A DNA stretch of 64,000 nucleotides, from positions 124,001 to 188,000 of the forward strand of contig WTXA01000001.1 of assembly GCA_009773805.1 (NCBI GenBank). The letters run 5' to 3'. The position numbers and the translations under genes are program-made. Position 1 is the first letter of the stretch. Each line of letters opens with the position of its first letter. The notes under the pieces were generated by a model that saw only the letters and a program-made list of their open reading frames with translations, was not told where the DNA came from and searched no databases. Below, in pieces: positions 10,072 through 17,783 of the stretch. The stretch comes from Fusobacteriota bacterium (GTDB taxonomy: Bacteria > Bacillota > TC1).

Positions 10072-11451
10072 ATGTTTGACATTGTGATTATCGGAGGTGG
10101 CCCAGGCGGATACGTCGCGGCTATTAGGGGAGCGCAACTTGGCGGCAAGATTGCTCTGATAGAGAAAGACACAGTTGGTGGAACCTGTTTAAACAGAGGT
10201 TGCATCCCAACAAAGGCTATGCTAGCTAGTGCTGACGTTTACAATAAAGTAAAGGAAGCAGCAGATTTTGGTATTAGCGTAGAAAACTATAGCGTTAGTT
10301 TAGAAAAGATAGTTGAAAGAAAGGACGCTATTGTTAAACAATTGACTGGTGGTGTTTCTTCACTGCTAGCCTATCACAAAGTAACTGTATTTAATGGTAA
10401 TGGAGTTATTAAGGATAATAATTCAGTTGAAGTTACTAAAGCAGATGGTTCTGTGGAATTGGTAGAGGCTAAGAATATTGTTATTGCAACTGGTTCGGAG
10501 GCTGCTACTATTGCTGCTCTTGGTTATGATGGTGTAAATGTTATGACTAGTACTGAACTACTTAACCTTAAGGAACAACCTAAATCATTATTGATTATTG
10601 GTGCTGGTGTTATTGGTTGTGAGTTTGCTAGTGTGTTTTCTTCACTTGGAACTCAAGTTACTTTGGTGGAGGCTCTTGATAGGGTGCTACCTATGGTGGA
10701 TGAGGAAATTAGTAAAAGATTTACTATGTTTTTGAAAAAGAAGAAGATAGGTGTTAATACTGGTGTTATGGTTGAGAAGGTTGTCAAGGGTTCAGATGGC
10801 ATGGTAGTTTCTCTTAATAACGGTAAAGAGCTGGTTGCTGATAAGGTCTTAATTGGTATTGGTAGAACCTATAATAGCAAGGGTATTGGGCTAGAGAATG
10901 TTGGCGTTGAGGTTGGTAAAAGAGGAGATATTCTAACTGATACTAAAATGAAGACTAATGTGGAGAATATTTATGCTATTGGTGATGTTAATGGTAAGAT
11001 GTTGTTAGCGCATGCTGCTAGTGCCCAAGGTAATACAGTTGTTGAGAATATTTTAAAGGGAAAAGATGAGGATGCTGATGTGACTTTTGTTCCTAGTGCA
11101 GTTTATACTTTTCCAGAGATTTCTTTTATTGGTCTTAATGAGCAAGAGGCTAGGGAAAAGTATGATGTGAAGATTGGTAAGTTTCCGTTTACTGCTAGTG
11201 GTAAGGCTTTGTGTATTGGTGAGAAGGATGGCTTTATAAAGGTTATTGCTGAGGCTGGTACTGATAAGATTCTTGGTGTTCAGATTATGGGGCCTCATGC
11301 TACTGATTTGATTTGTGAGGCTGTTTTGGCCATTAGAAAAGGTCTGTCAGTTGAGGATGTTGCTAAGACAATTCATGCTCATCCGACTATTTCTGAGAGT
11401 ATGATGGAGGCCTTTGAAGCAGTTCATGGCCTTGCTATTCATTCTATTTAA
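10072..11451 (+). CDS. lpdA: Dihydrolipoyl dehydrogenase
   Basis: This 459-residue FAD flavoprotein should reoxidise protein-bound dihydrolipoamide with NAD+. The FAD-binding GGGPGGY motif is near residue 8. The redox disulfide is GGTCLNRGC (C39, C44). The NAD-binding GAGVIGCEFAS segment is mid-protein, and the C-terminal HAHPTISE carries the catalytic His. It has no N-terminal lipoyl domain, and no 2-oxoacid dehydrogenase or glycine cleavage gene is nearby, so its partner is elsewhere or it has another disulfide substrate. ATG 10072 follows GAGGAGG. Its base use is richer in G and T on this strand than that of later genes. Confidence 0.93.
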   Translation: MFDIVIIGGGPGGYVAAIRGAQLGGKIALIEKDTVGGTCLNRGCIPTKAMLASADVYNKVKEAADFGISVENYSVSLEKIVERKDAIVKQLTGGVSSLLAYHKVTVFNGNGVIKDNNSVEVTKADGSVELVEAKNIVIATGSEAATIAALGYDGVNVMTSTELLNLKEQPKSLLIIGAGVIGCEFASVFSSLGTQVTLVEALDRVLPMVDEEISKRFTMFLKKKKIGVNTGVMVEKVVKGSDGMVVSLNNGKELVADKVLIGIGRTYNSKGIGLENVGVEVGKRGDILTDTKMKTNVENIYAIGDVNGKMLLAHAASAQGNTVVENILKGKDEDADVTFVPSAVYTFPEISFIGLNEQEAREKYDVKIGKFPFTASGKALCIGEKDGFIKVIAEAGTDKILGVQIMGPHATDLICEAVLAIRKGLSVEDVAKTIHAHPTISESMMEAFEAVHGLAIHSI

Positions 11452-11453
11452 TT

Positions 11454-12515
11454 ATGGAAAAATTAATCGTTACTCCTATCAATTTTCTTGATGGGGTGGT
11501 TACTATTCTTGATCAGACTAAACTACCAATTGAGATAGTTTATCTTGAAATGAAAACAGTAGAAGATGTATATGTTGCGATTAAGGAACTTAAGGTTCGT
11601 GGTGCACCTGCAATTGGTATTGCTGGTGCCTACGGCCTTTTTATTATTGCTCGTAATAGTATTACAAAAACACCAAAAGAACTTATATATGAAGTAAAGG
11701 AAATTGGTGAGTATTTGATTAGTTCTAGACCTACTGCTGTAAATTTGGAGTGGGCTATTAGGCGGATAATTAGTAGGATTGATATACTAATTGAAAAAGT
11801 TGATGAGATTAAAAGAGAATCTATAATTAATTTCATTCTTAATGAGGCTCAAATGATTCATAAGGAAGATGAAGTTACATGTTATAGGATTGGTGAGTAT
11901 GGGGCTACACTTCTTGAAGGAGTAGATAGTGTTTTAACTCATTGTAATGCTGGTAGTATTGCTACTTCTAAATATGGGACTGCTCTTTCTCCAATTTATT
12001 ATCTTCATGATAGAGGTAAGAAGATTCATGTGTATGCTGATGAAACTAGACCTTTGTTGCAGGGTGCTCGTTTGACTGCTTGGGAGTTGATGGAGGCTGG
12101 TGTTGAGGTGACTTTAATTACTGATAGTATGGCTGGTTTTGTTATGGCTAATAAGGGGATTGGGGCTGTAATTGTTGGTGCTGATAGGATTGCGAGTAAT
12201 GGTGATGTGGCTAATAAGATTGGTACTTATGGTGTAGCTATTTTAGCTAAGGAGCATGGTATTCCTTTTTATGTTGCTGCTCCTTTTAGCACTTTTGATC
12301 TTACTTTAGAGGACGGGAATGGTATTCCTATTGAGGAAAGATCAGGTGATGAGGTCACTGTTATAGGTGGTAGGCGTTTTGCTCCTTTGGGAGTTGATGT
12401 TTTTAATCCTGCATTTGATATGACTCCTTGTAAGTATATTACGGCTATTATTACTGAGAAGGGTATTATTAGGCCACCTTTTAGGAAAAATATTAGAAAA
12501 CTATTTGAGTTTTAG
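11454..12515 (+). CDS. mtnA: S-methyl-5-thioribose-1-phosphate isomerase
   Basis: This 353-residue enzyme isomerises methylthioribose-1-phosphate to methylthioribulose-1-phosphate in methylthioadenosine salvage. The typical marks are RGAPAIGIAGAYG near residue 49, LTHCNAG with the catalytic Cys near 160, and GADRIASNGDVANKIGTYG with the catalytic Asp near 240. It belongs to the eIF2B-related isomerase fold, but these motifs favour MtnA over eIF2B-like relatives. It lies two bases after lpd. No other mtn gene is in the window. A promiscuous role on 5-deoxyribose-1-phosphate is known for some MtnA proteins and is possible here. Confidence 0.92.
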   Translation: MEKLIVTPINFLDGVVTILDQTKLPIEIVYLEMKTVEDVYVAIKELKVRGAPAIGIAGAYGLFIIARNSITKTPKELIYEVKEIGEYLISSRPTAVNLEWAIRRIISRIDILIEKVDEIKRESIINFILNEAQMIHKEDEVTCYRIGEYGATLLEGVDSVLTHCNAGSIATSKYGTALSPIYYLHDRGKKIHVYADETRPLLQGARLTAWELMEAGVEVTLITDSMAGFVMANKGIGAVIVGADRIASNGDVANKIGTYGVAILAKEHGIPFYVAAPFSTFDLTLEDGNGIPIEERSGDEVTVIGGRRFAPLGVDVFNPAFDMTPCKYITAIITEKGIIRPPFRKNIRKLFEF

Positions 12516-12520
12516 GTAAT

Positions 12521-12556
12521 ATGAGTTCTGCTTTTTTGTAGAACTCATTTATTTTG
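12521..12556 (+). terminator. Probable terminator after mtnA
   Basis: ATGAGTTCT (12521-12529) pairs with AGAACTCAT (12540-12548) around a ten-base T-rich loop and is followed by TTATTTTG. The stem is short with a large loop, so termination may be partial. It closes the long operon starting before the window. Confidence 0.5.
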
Positions 12557-12565
12557 TAGTACTCA

Positions 12566-12595
12566 TTGTATGTTATGAACTATATTTGTTATAAT
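12566..12595 (+). promoter_or_regulatory. Probable sigma-A promoter for the small membrane gene
   Basis: TTGTAT at 12566-12571 and a perfect TATAAT at 12590-12595 are separated by 18 bases, about 44 bases before the ATG at 12639. It sits just after the mtnA terminator. Confidence 0.5.
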
Positions 12596-12638
12596 GTTGG
12601 TATATAAATTACAGTAAATATGAAATGAAAGGAAAGAC

Positions 12639-13157
12639 ATGGATAAGAATCGAAAAAAAAGAATCTTAAATACAAGTATTTTGTCCGGGTTATTCTCTTT
12701 CATAATCCTATATTTGTTAAAGGATATTTTGGAGATACCTTTTGAATATACCATTATGTTTCCACTTATATATGCTATTGCACTATGGGTGGTAATGCCT
12801 TTTGTTATTCAATTTGAGAAAAGGAAATATATTGGATTTGAAAAGAAGTTTACTAACAAAGCTATATATATGACTGATGGTGTTTTGATGCTAGAGAAGG
12901 GTTTTCTAAATGGGAGGCTTTATGTTTTTCCTGGAAAACTTATTTTCTATTCTGCTGAAGTCAAACCTAATATAGATTTAGAGATATTTGGTATTGATAT
13001 TAGGTATATTCAATTATTAGATGATTTGGAGCTTGCTATTATATTAGAGTCTGATGATCCTATTGAAAAAAAAATTAGGTTTCGTCTTGTAGAGGCAAAG
13101 ATGCTTATGGATAATGTTAAAAGAGAAGTATGGTTACAAAAAAGTGTAGGTTTGTAA
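12639..13157 (+). CDS. Small membrane protein with PH-like C-terminal domain
   Basis: I do not recognise a named family. The 172-residue product has a basic N-terminus (KNRKKR), then two hydrophobic segments at about residues 11-30 and 36-60, which should form a hairpin in the membrane. A ~100-residue soluble part follows, whose pattern of short beta strands ending in a helix resembles PH/GRAM-like domains found behind two membrane segments in other bacterial proteins. ATG 12639 has AAAGGAAAG ahead of it. It is a single-gene unit with its own promoter and no informative neighbour. The function is unknown; expression as a real protein is likely from codon pattern and the ribosome site. Confidence 0.65.
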   Translation: MDKNRKKRILNTSILSGLFSFIILYLLKDILEIPFEYTIMFPLIYAIALWVVMPFVIQFEKRKYIGFEKKFTNKAIYMTDGVLMLEKGFLNGRLYVFPGKLIFYSAEVKPNIDLEIFGIDIRYIQLLDDLELAIILESDDPIEKKIRFRLVEAKMLMDNVKREVWLQKSVGL

Positions 13158-13285
13158 TAATTTAGAGTTATGACTAGTATATTAAAATAAAGCTTTGTGA
13201 TTAAGTCACAGAAAATTGGTAGATATGAGCTATACTATATGTTATATGTAAGTTTAATTTATCTAATGAATGGAGATTTGTTATT

Positions 13286-13807
13286 ATGGCTAAATACTTA
13301 ATTGGAGCATTAATTGGTGGGGGTTTAGGTTATTTTGTGATATATAGGATAATTGGTTGTTCTACTGGGAGTTGTTCTATTACAGCTAATCCTTATTTAG
13401 CAACTCTTTTTGGAGTTATATTTGGGGTTCTTCTTACTGGAATTATTGTACCTACAACTAACCCAGTTGGGCCTGTTGATAATAACGGTACAGTTATAGA
13501 GTATAGAAAAATTACACCTCAGGAAGCTAAGGTTAGAATGGATAGTGGTGATGAATTAATCATTGTAGATGTTCGTACTGAAGCGGAGTTTAAGTCAGGA
13601 CATATTGCTAATGCTATTTTGATTCCTAATGAATCAATTGGTAAAACAAGGCCTGTTCTATTACCTGATTTGGATGCTGAGATTTTAGTTTATTGTCGTT
13701 CTGGTAATCGTAGTGCTCAGGCTGCTAAGAAGTTGATAGCCTTGGGTTATACTAAGGTTTATGATTTTGGTGGGATTACTAGTTGGCCTTATGAAGTTGT
13801 AAAGTAG
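13286..13807 (+). CDS. Membrane-anchored rhodanese domain protein
   Basis: This 173-residue protein begins with two hydrophobic stretches at about residues 4-20 and 36-55, with a cysteine pair (GCSTGSC) between them. A single rhodanese domain (about 75-173) follows, with DVRTEAEFKSGHI and active-site loop CRSGNRS. Rhodaneses move sulfane sulfur through a cysteine persulfide; the substrate here is unknown. A weak hairpin follows at the end of the intergenic region. It lies upstream of csoR, but that regulator has the copper-type ligand set, so I do not infer persulfide control. No convincing promoter was found in the 128 bases before it. Confidence 0.82.
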   Translation: MAKYLIGALIGGGLGYFVIYRIIGCSTGSCSITANPYLATLFGVIFGVLLTGIIVPTTNPVGPVDNNGTVIEYRKITPQEAKVRMDSGDELIIVDVRTEAEFKSGHIANAILIPNESIGKTRPVLLPDLDAEILVYCRSGNRSAQAAKKLIALGYTKVYDFGGITSWPYEVVK

Positions 13808-13896
13808 GGATATTACAAGTTTACTTCTATGTTGTCTTAAAGGAAGTATATCTAATCGGAAAACTGAAATCAGTTGATAGATATTTAAATATGTAT

Positions 13897-13935
13897 GAGG
13901 ACTTGATTTTAGAAAATCATGTCCTCTATTTTTAT
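13897..13935 (+). terminator. Terminator after the rhodanese gene
   Basis: GAGGAC (13897-13902) plus TGATTTT pairs with AAATCA plus GTCCTC (13921-13926) with one mismatch, followed by TATTTTTAT. It separates the rhodanese gene from the copper operon. Confidence 0.7.
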
Positions 13936-13946
13936 ACAAGAAGAAT

Positions 13947-13975
13947 TTGACATAATTCTTTATAGGGTATATAAT
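13947..13975 (+). promoter_or_regulatory. Consensus promoter of the csoR-copA operon
   Basis: TTGACA at 13947-13952 and TATAAT at 13970-13975 are separated by exactly 17 bases, a perfect sigma-A promoter. The -10 box lies between the two halves of the CsoR-like operator, so bound repressor would block polymerase. Confidence 0.88.
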
Positions 13976-13998
13976 TAAGATACCCTATGGGGGTATAT
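13962..13998 (+). promoter_or_regulatory. CsoR-type operator
   Basis: Two overlapping symmetric elements are visible. ATAGGGTAT (13962-13970) and ATACCCTAT (13980-13988) form an inverted repeat with a nine-base centre across the -10 box. TACCCTATGGGGGTATA (13981-13997) has the G/C-tract dyad typical of CsoR sites. The regulator gene is immediately downstream, so autoregulation relieved by Cu(I) is the likely mode. Confidence 0.78.
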
Positions 13999-14017
13999 GA
14001 TGATAAGGAGAATAAGG

Positions 14018-14299
14018 ATGAACAAAACTACCAATAGAGAAGAAGAACTAAAAAAGAAAATAGTAAACAGACTAAATAAAATAGAAGGTCAAATAAGAGG
14101 TCTTAAAAACATGATAGTAGAAGACAGCTACTGTGACGATATACTAACACAAATATCAGCCTCCAAAGGAGCACTTAACGGAGTCAGTAAGCTAGTCCTG
14201 GAGAACCATTTGAAAAACTGCTTAGTAAGGGATATTAGAGATGATAAAGAAGAAACAATAGATGAACTGCTAATAACTATAGAAAGGATTCTTAAATAA
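14018..14299 (+). CDS. csoR: Copper-sensing repressor CsoR
   Basis: This is a 93-residue all-helical DUF156 family repressor. The N-terminal RLNKIEGQIRGL helix is characteristic. The Cu(I) ligands are all present: C39 (DSYC), H64 and C68 (ENHLKNC), which is the CsoR rather than the CstR or nickel/formaldehyde sensor pattern. I chose ATG 14018 because AAGGAG lies seven bases before it; ATGs at 13997 and 14000 fall inside the operator and lack a ribosome site. The copper ATPase starts one base after its stop. It should repress its own operon until copper binds. Confidence 0.92.
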   Translation: MNKTTNREEELKKKIVNRLNKIEGQIRGLKNMIVEDSYCDDILTQISASKGALNGVSKLVLENHLKNCLVRDIRDDKEETIDELLITIERILK

Positions 14300-14300
14300 A

Positions 14301-16760
14301 ATGATCATAAAAAAAACATACAACATTGAAGGAATGCACTGCGCATCATGTGCCAGAAACATAGAAAAAGAACTAGAAGGACTTGAAGGTGTCAGTAAAG
14401 GTCTAGTGAACCTTGCAAACGAGAAATTAGTATTAGAATTTGATGATAAATTTGTTAGTGAAGACAAGATAATTGAAGTTATTGCTGGAATTGGATTTAA
14501 GATACAAGAAGAATCCACAGTCCTAAAACTAAAAATTGAAGGAATGCATTGCGCATCATGCTCCGCAAATATAGAAAAAACACTTAAGGAAACTGAAGGT
14601 GTTTTACAATGCGTTGTAAACTTAACAACAGAAACAGCAAAAGTTGTTTATAATAGTAAGGTGATAAGTGCTAGTAGCATCATCAAGATAATATCTTCAC
14701 TAGGATTTACAGCAATCGTTACAGACAAAGGTGGAAATTTTGACAAAAAAGAAAAAGAAATAAAAAAACAAGGAATACAATTAGCAATTCTAATAATTTG
14801 CACGGTTCCTTTACTTTATATAGCCATGGCTCCAATGATAACTTGGCTTAATCTACCAATGCCGTATATTATTGATCATATGCATAATTTGGTAAATAAC
14901 GCACTGATACAATTGGTGCTTCTGTTACCAATAGTTGTTATAGCTAGGAAAATGTTCTTCCTAGGTTTTAAACTCCTATTTAAAGGAAAACCTAACATGG
15001 ATACACTAATAGCTGTTGGAACCTCTAGTGCTATAATCTATAGCTTATACAACTTTTTTATTTTAATATATAATCCTTATGCTAATAATATGGATGATCT
15101 ATACTTTGAAACAGCCGGAGTAATCATTACTTTGATTTTCCTAGGTAAGTACCTTGAAAATAGAGCTAAATTAAAAACCACTAATAATTTGAAAAAACTA
15201 TATGAAGTAGCACCAAAAACAGCACTGAAAGTTGTTGACGGTAATGAAACAGAAGTATTTATTGAAGATATAGAAATTGGAGACATACTACTGGTAAAAC
15301 CAGGTTCTAAAGTGCCAATCGACGGCAGAGTAGTAAGGGGGAATTCCTACATTGATGAATCAATGCTCACTGGTGAAAGTATGCCGGTTAAGAAAGAAAT
15401 CGATGGAGAAGTTTTTGGAGGCACACAAAACAAGGAAGGTTCCTTGGAAATAATTGTGACTAAAGATAGTGAAAACACTGCAATAGCCAATATTATACGG
15501 TTCATAGAGGATGCACAAAGCACTAAGGCACCTATAGCCAAATTGGCTGATATTGTTGCTGGATATTTTGTACCAGTCGTAATTGTGATTGCTACAATTG
15601 CCATGATTCTATGGCTTATATTCTCTGGAGATTTTCAATTTGCACTAAGAATATTCATAGCAATACTAGTTATAGCATGCCCATGTGCTTTGGGACTAGC
15701 AACACCAACTGCTATTATGGTAGCTACAGGAAAAGGTGCTGAACTAGGAATTCTAATAAAAGGCGGTGAAGCACTAGAAGCTGCTCACAAAATTACAGGG
15801 ATAGTCTTTGATAAAACAGGGACCTTAACCATTGGAAAACCAATAGTAACTGATATAGTTTCTGATGATAATAATATTGGTAATGAAATTTCTATAGCAA
15901 TACAATATGCCGCAAGTCTAGAGAAAGCTTCAGAACACCCCTTGAAAGATGCTTTCATTGCTAAAGTTATTGAAGATGGCCTAGAATTATTAGAATATCA
16001 AGAATTCAATTCAATACCAGGACAAGGGATTACAGGAAAAGTTGCCCAAAAATTAGTTCTGGTTGGTAACAAACTATTAATGACTAATAATGAAATAGAA
16101 ATGAAAACTTGGGAAGATAAAGCAGATATATTAAATCAAGATGGAAAAACAGCAGTCTATGTAGCTATCGACAGAGTAATAAAAGCAGTAGTAGGTATAG
16201 CGGATACGCTTAAACCTGAAAGTATGGAAGTAGTAGCTAGACTTAAAGGTCTTGGAATTAAGACTTTCATGATTACAGGTGATAACCAAAAAACAGCAGA
16301 GGTAATAGGTGGAAAAGTTGGAATTGAAAGGATATATGCTAATATCCTACCAACTGGAAAAGCAGATATAGTCAAGGATATCCAAGCTGAAGGTTACATA
16401 GTAGCTATGGTAGGAGATGGGATAAACGATGCACCAGCCCTAGTTCAAAGTGATGTAGGAATAGCAGTAGGAAACGGAACAGATATTGCCATTGAATCAG
16501 CAGATATTGTATTAGTTAAAGAAAACTTAGGAGATATTGTTAATGCAATAACTTTAAGTAAAAAAACCATAGTCAATATAAAACAAAATCTATTTTGGGC
16601 ATTTATCTATAACATAATAGGTATACCACTTGCAGCTGGTATAGTATATATATTTGGTGGTCCACTTTTAAACCCAATATTTGCAGCAATGGCCATGAGT
16701 CTAAGCTCAGTTTCAGTAGTAACTAATGCACTAAGACTAAAGAGATTTAAAATACGTTAA
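14301..16760 (+). CDS. copA: Copper-exporting P1B-type ATPase
   Basis: This 819-residue membrane pump exports Cu(I) at the cost of ATP. Two N-terminal heavy-metal domains each carry GMHCASC (near residues 11 and 81). The transmembrane metal site ACPCALG is in the sixth helix. TGES is the actuator loop, DKTGTLT the phosphorylation site, EKASEHPL holds the class-specific HP motif, and GDGINDAPAL is the hinge. The C-terminal helices have the NIIGIPLAAG and MSLSSVSVV segments of Cu(I) pumps. It is cotranscribed with csoR. On this strand its codons are A-rich compared with the T-rich lpd and mtnA genes. Confidence 0.96.
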   Translation: MIIKKTYNIEGMHCASCARNIEKELEGLEGVSKGLVNLANEKLVLEFDDKFVSEDKIIEVIAGIGFKIQEESTVLKLKIEGMHCASCSANIEKTLKETEGVLQCVVNLTTETAKVVYNSKVISASSIIKIISSLGFTAIVTDKGGNFDKKEKEIKKQGIQLAILIICTVPLLYIAMAPMITWLNLPMPYIIDHMHNLVNNALIQLVLLLPIVVIARKMFFLGFKLLFKGKPNMDTLIAVGTSSAIIYSLYNFFILIYNPYANNMDDLYFETAGVIITLIFLGKYLENRAKLKTTNNLKKLYEVAPKTALKVVDGNETEVFIEDIEIGDILLVKPGSKVPIDGRVVRGNSYIDESMLTGESMPVKKEIDGEVFGGTQNKEGSLEIIVTKDSENTAIANIIRFIEDAQSTKAPIAKLADIVAGYFVPVVIVIATIAMILWLIFSGDFQFALRIFIAILVIACPCALGLATPTAIMVATGKGAELGILIKGGEALEAAHKITGIVFDKTGTLTIGKPIVTDIVSDDNNIGNEISIAIQYAASLEKASEHPLKDAFIAKVIEDGLELLEYQEFNSIPGQGITGKVAQKLVLVGNKLLMTNNEIEMKTWEDKADILNQDGKTAVYVAIDRVIKAVVGIADTLKPESMEVVARLKGLGIKTFMITGDNQKTAEVIGGKVGIERIYANILPTGKADIVKDIQAEGYIVAMVGDGINDAPALVQSDVGIAVGNGTDIAIESADIVLVKENLGDIVNAITLSKKTIVNIKQNLFWAFIYNIIGIPLAAGIVYIFGGPLLNPIFAAMAMSLSSVSVVTNALRLKRFKIR

Positions 16761-16781
16761 TACTTAATTATTAATACATAA

Positions 16782-16817
16782 AACAAAGCTAATATTAACT
16801 TTAATATTAGCTTTGTT
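16782..16817 (+). terminator. Hairpin after copA
   Basis: A 17-base arm (16782-16798) pairs perfectly with 16801-16817 across a two-base centre. The stem is AT-rich and the downstream T-run is poor, so it may act as a terminator or as an mRNA 3' stabiliser. Confidence 0.6.
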
Positions 16818-16880
16818 ATTAAATTTTCTATAAAAAAATGATATAATATTATTTGGTAAAACAATTAGGAGGAAGTAACA

Positions 16881-17531
16881 TTGATTCAACAAGTTATTAA
16901 AAAAATCAACTGTCCACATTGTAATGAAGAAAATGAAGTTATATTATGGGAAAAAGTAAATGTTGACATGAACCCTGACCTTAAAGAAAAGTTGTTTACA
17001 GAAACTATCAACAATATGAAATGTAAAAGCTGCAATTATCTTAGTAGAATAGATATCCCTCTTTACTATAACGATACAAAGAGAAAATTCTTCATTTATC
17101 TAGTACCAGATTTTCCAATAGATAAAAATGAAGAAGACAAATTACTATCCAACTTGAAAACAGAAACCCTTAATATCTTGGATAATGGATATGATAATAA
17201 GAAAAGAGCAGTTTTTGAATACTACAATCTCCTAGAAAAGATCTTGATATTCGATGCTGAACTTGATGATAGAGTTGTAGAAGGTTGTAAGATACTAGCA
17301 AGAACACAACTTAAGTTAATGGAAGGCAGAGCTGCCTTTGCTGGGACAGAAAATGATGAAATTACTTTTAATTTCTTTGAAAAAGAAGCCAAGGAAGCAA
17401 CAAAATTATTCTCCGTACCAAAAGCTATGTATGATGAAATCGCTACAATTATTAGAGAAAAAGATAATGAACCTGCTGATGAATTTAAGAATATAGATGT
17501 TAAGTATGCAGTAAGAATGTTTATGAATTAA
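16881..17531 (+). CDS. CpXC domain protein
   Basis: This 216-residue protein starts at TTG 16881 behind AGGAGG. The first ~65 residues have two Cys pairs (CPHC and CKSC), fitting the CpXC zinc-ribbon-like domain; the rest is mixed helix and strand without membrane segments. A helical region about 90-130 and an acidic tail follow. CpXC proteins are of unknown function. It has a TATAAT-like -10 at 16842-16847 but no clear -35. It lies just before the pheS T-box leader and ends eight bases before that region, with no obvious link to aminoacylation. Confidence 0.75.
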   Translation: MIQQVIKKINCPHCNEENEVILWEKVNVDMNPDLKEKLFTETINNMKCKSCNYLSRIDIPLYYNDTKRKFFIYLVPDFPIDKNEEDKLLSNLKTETLNILDNGYDNKKRAVFEYYNLLEKILIFDAELDDRVVEGCKILARTQLKLMEGRAAFAGTENDEITFNFFEKEAKEATKLFSVPKAMYDEIATIIREKDNEPADEFKNIDVKYAVRMFMN

Positions 17532-17544
17532 TTGAATAAATCAA

Positions 17545-17775
17545 AGGCTATGAAAAGAACAAGTAACTTGGAAATGGTAATCCAGGGAGGGAAGATCTTG
17601 ACTGAAAGTCTTCCTATTATACACTCAAGTAAAATTCATCTTGGAGCTGCAACCTGAAAGTAAAGTAGGGAAGACGTTTTTCGCGTTAAGAAATTTAAGA
17701 TAAGCCTTTGGCTTAATTAGGGTGGTACCACGAAATACTTTCGTCCCTTGGGATGAAAGTATTTATTTTTTTGGA
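17545..17775 (+). ncRNA. T-box riboswitch, tRNA-Phe specific, before pheS
   Basis: The leader has the expected T-box parts: an AGTA-like motif in Stem I (17562-17565), a probable specifier TTC (Phe) at 17635-17637 before a conserved-looking TTGGAGCTG stretch, and the T-box core AGGGTGGTACCACG at 17719-17732. UGGU in the core fits the ACCA end of tRNA-Phe. A terminator follows: AAATACTTTC pairs with GAAAGTATTT, then a T-run ends near 17772. Uncharged tRNA-Phe should stabilise the antiterminator and switch pheST on. Confidence 0.93.
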
Positions 17776-17783
17776 GGTGTAGA

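Noticed and set aside
13196-13210. Small hairpin (TGTGA/TCACA) before the rhodanese gene as a terminator
   Set aside because: Five-base stem without a T-run; too weak to call.
13286-14299. Rhodanese next to a CsoR-family gene as a CstR-type persulfide stress system
   Set aside because: The regulator has the full Cys-His-Cys copper ligand set and is followed by copA, and a terminator and separate promoter lie between it and the rhodanese gene.
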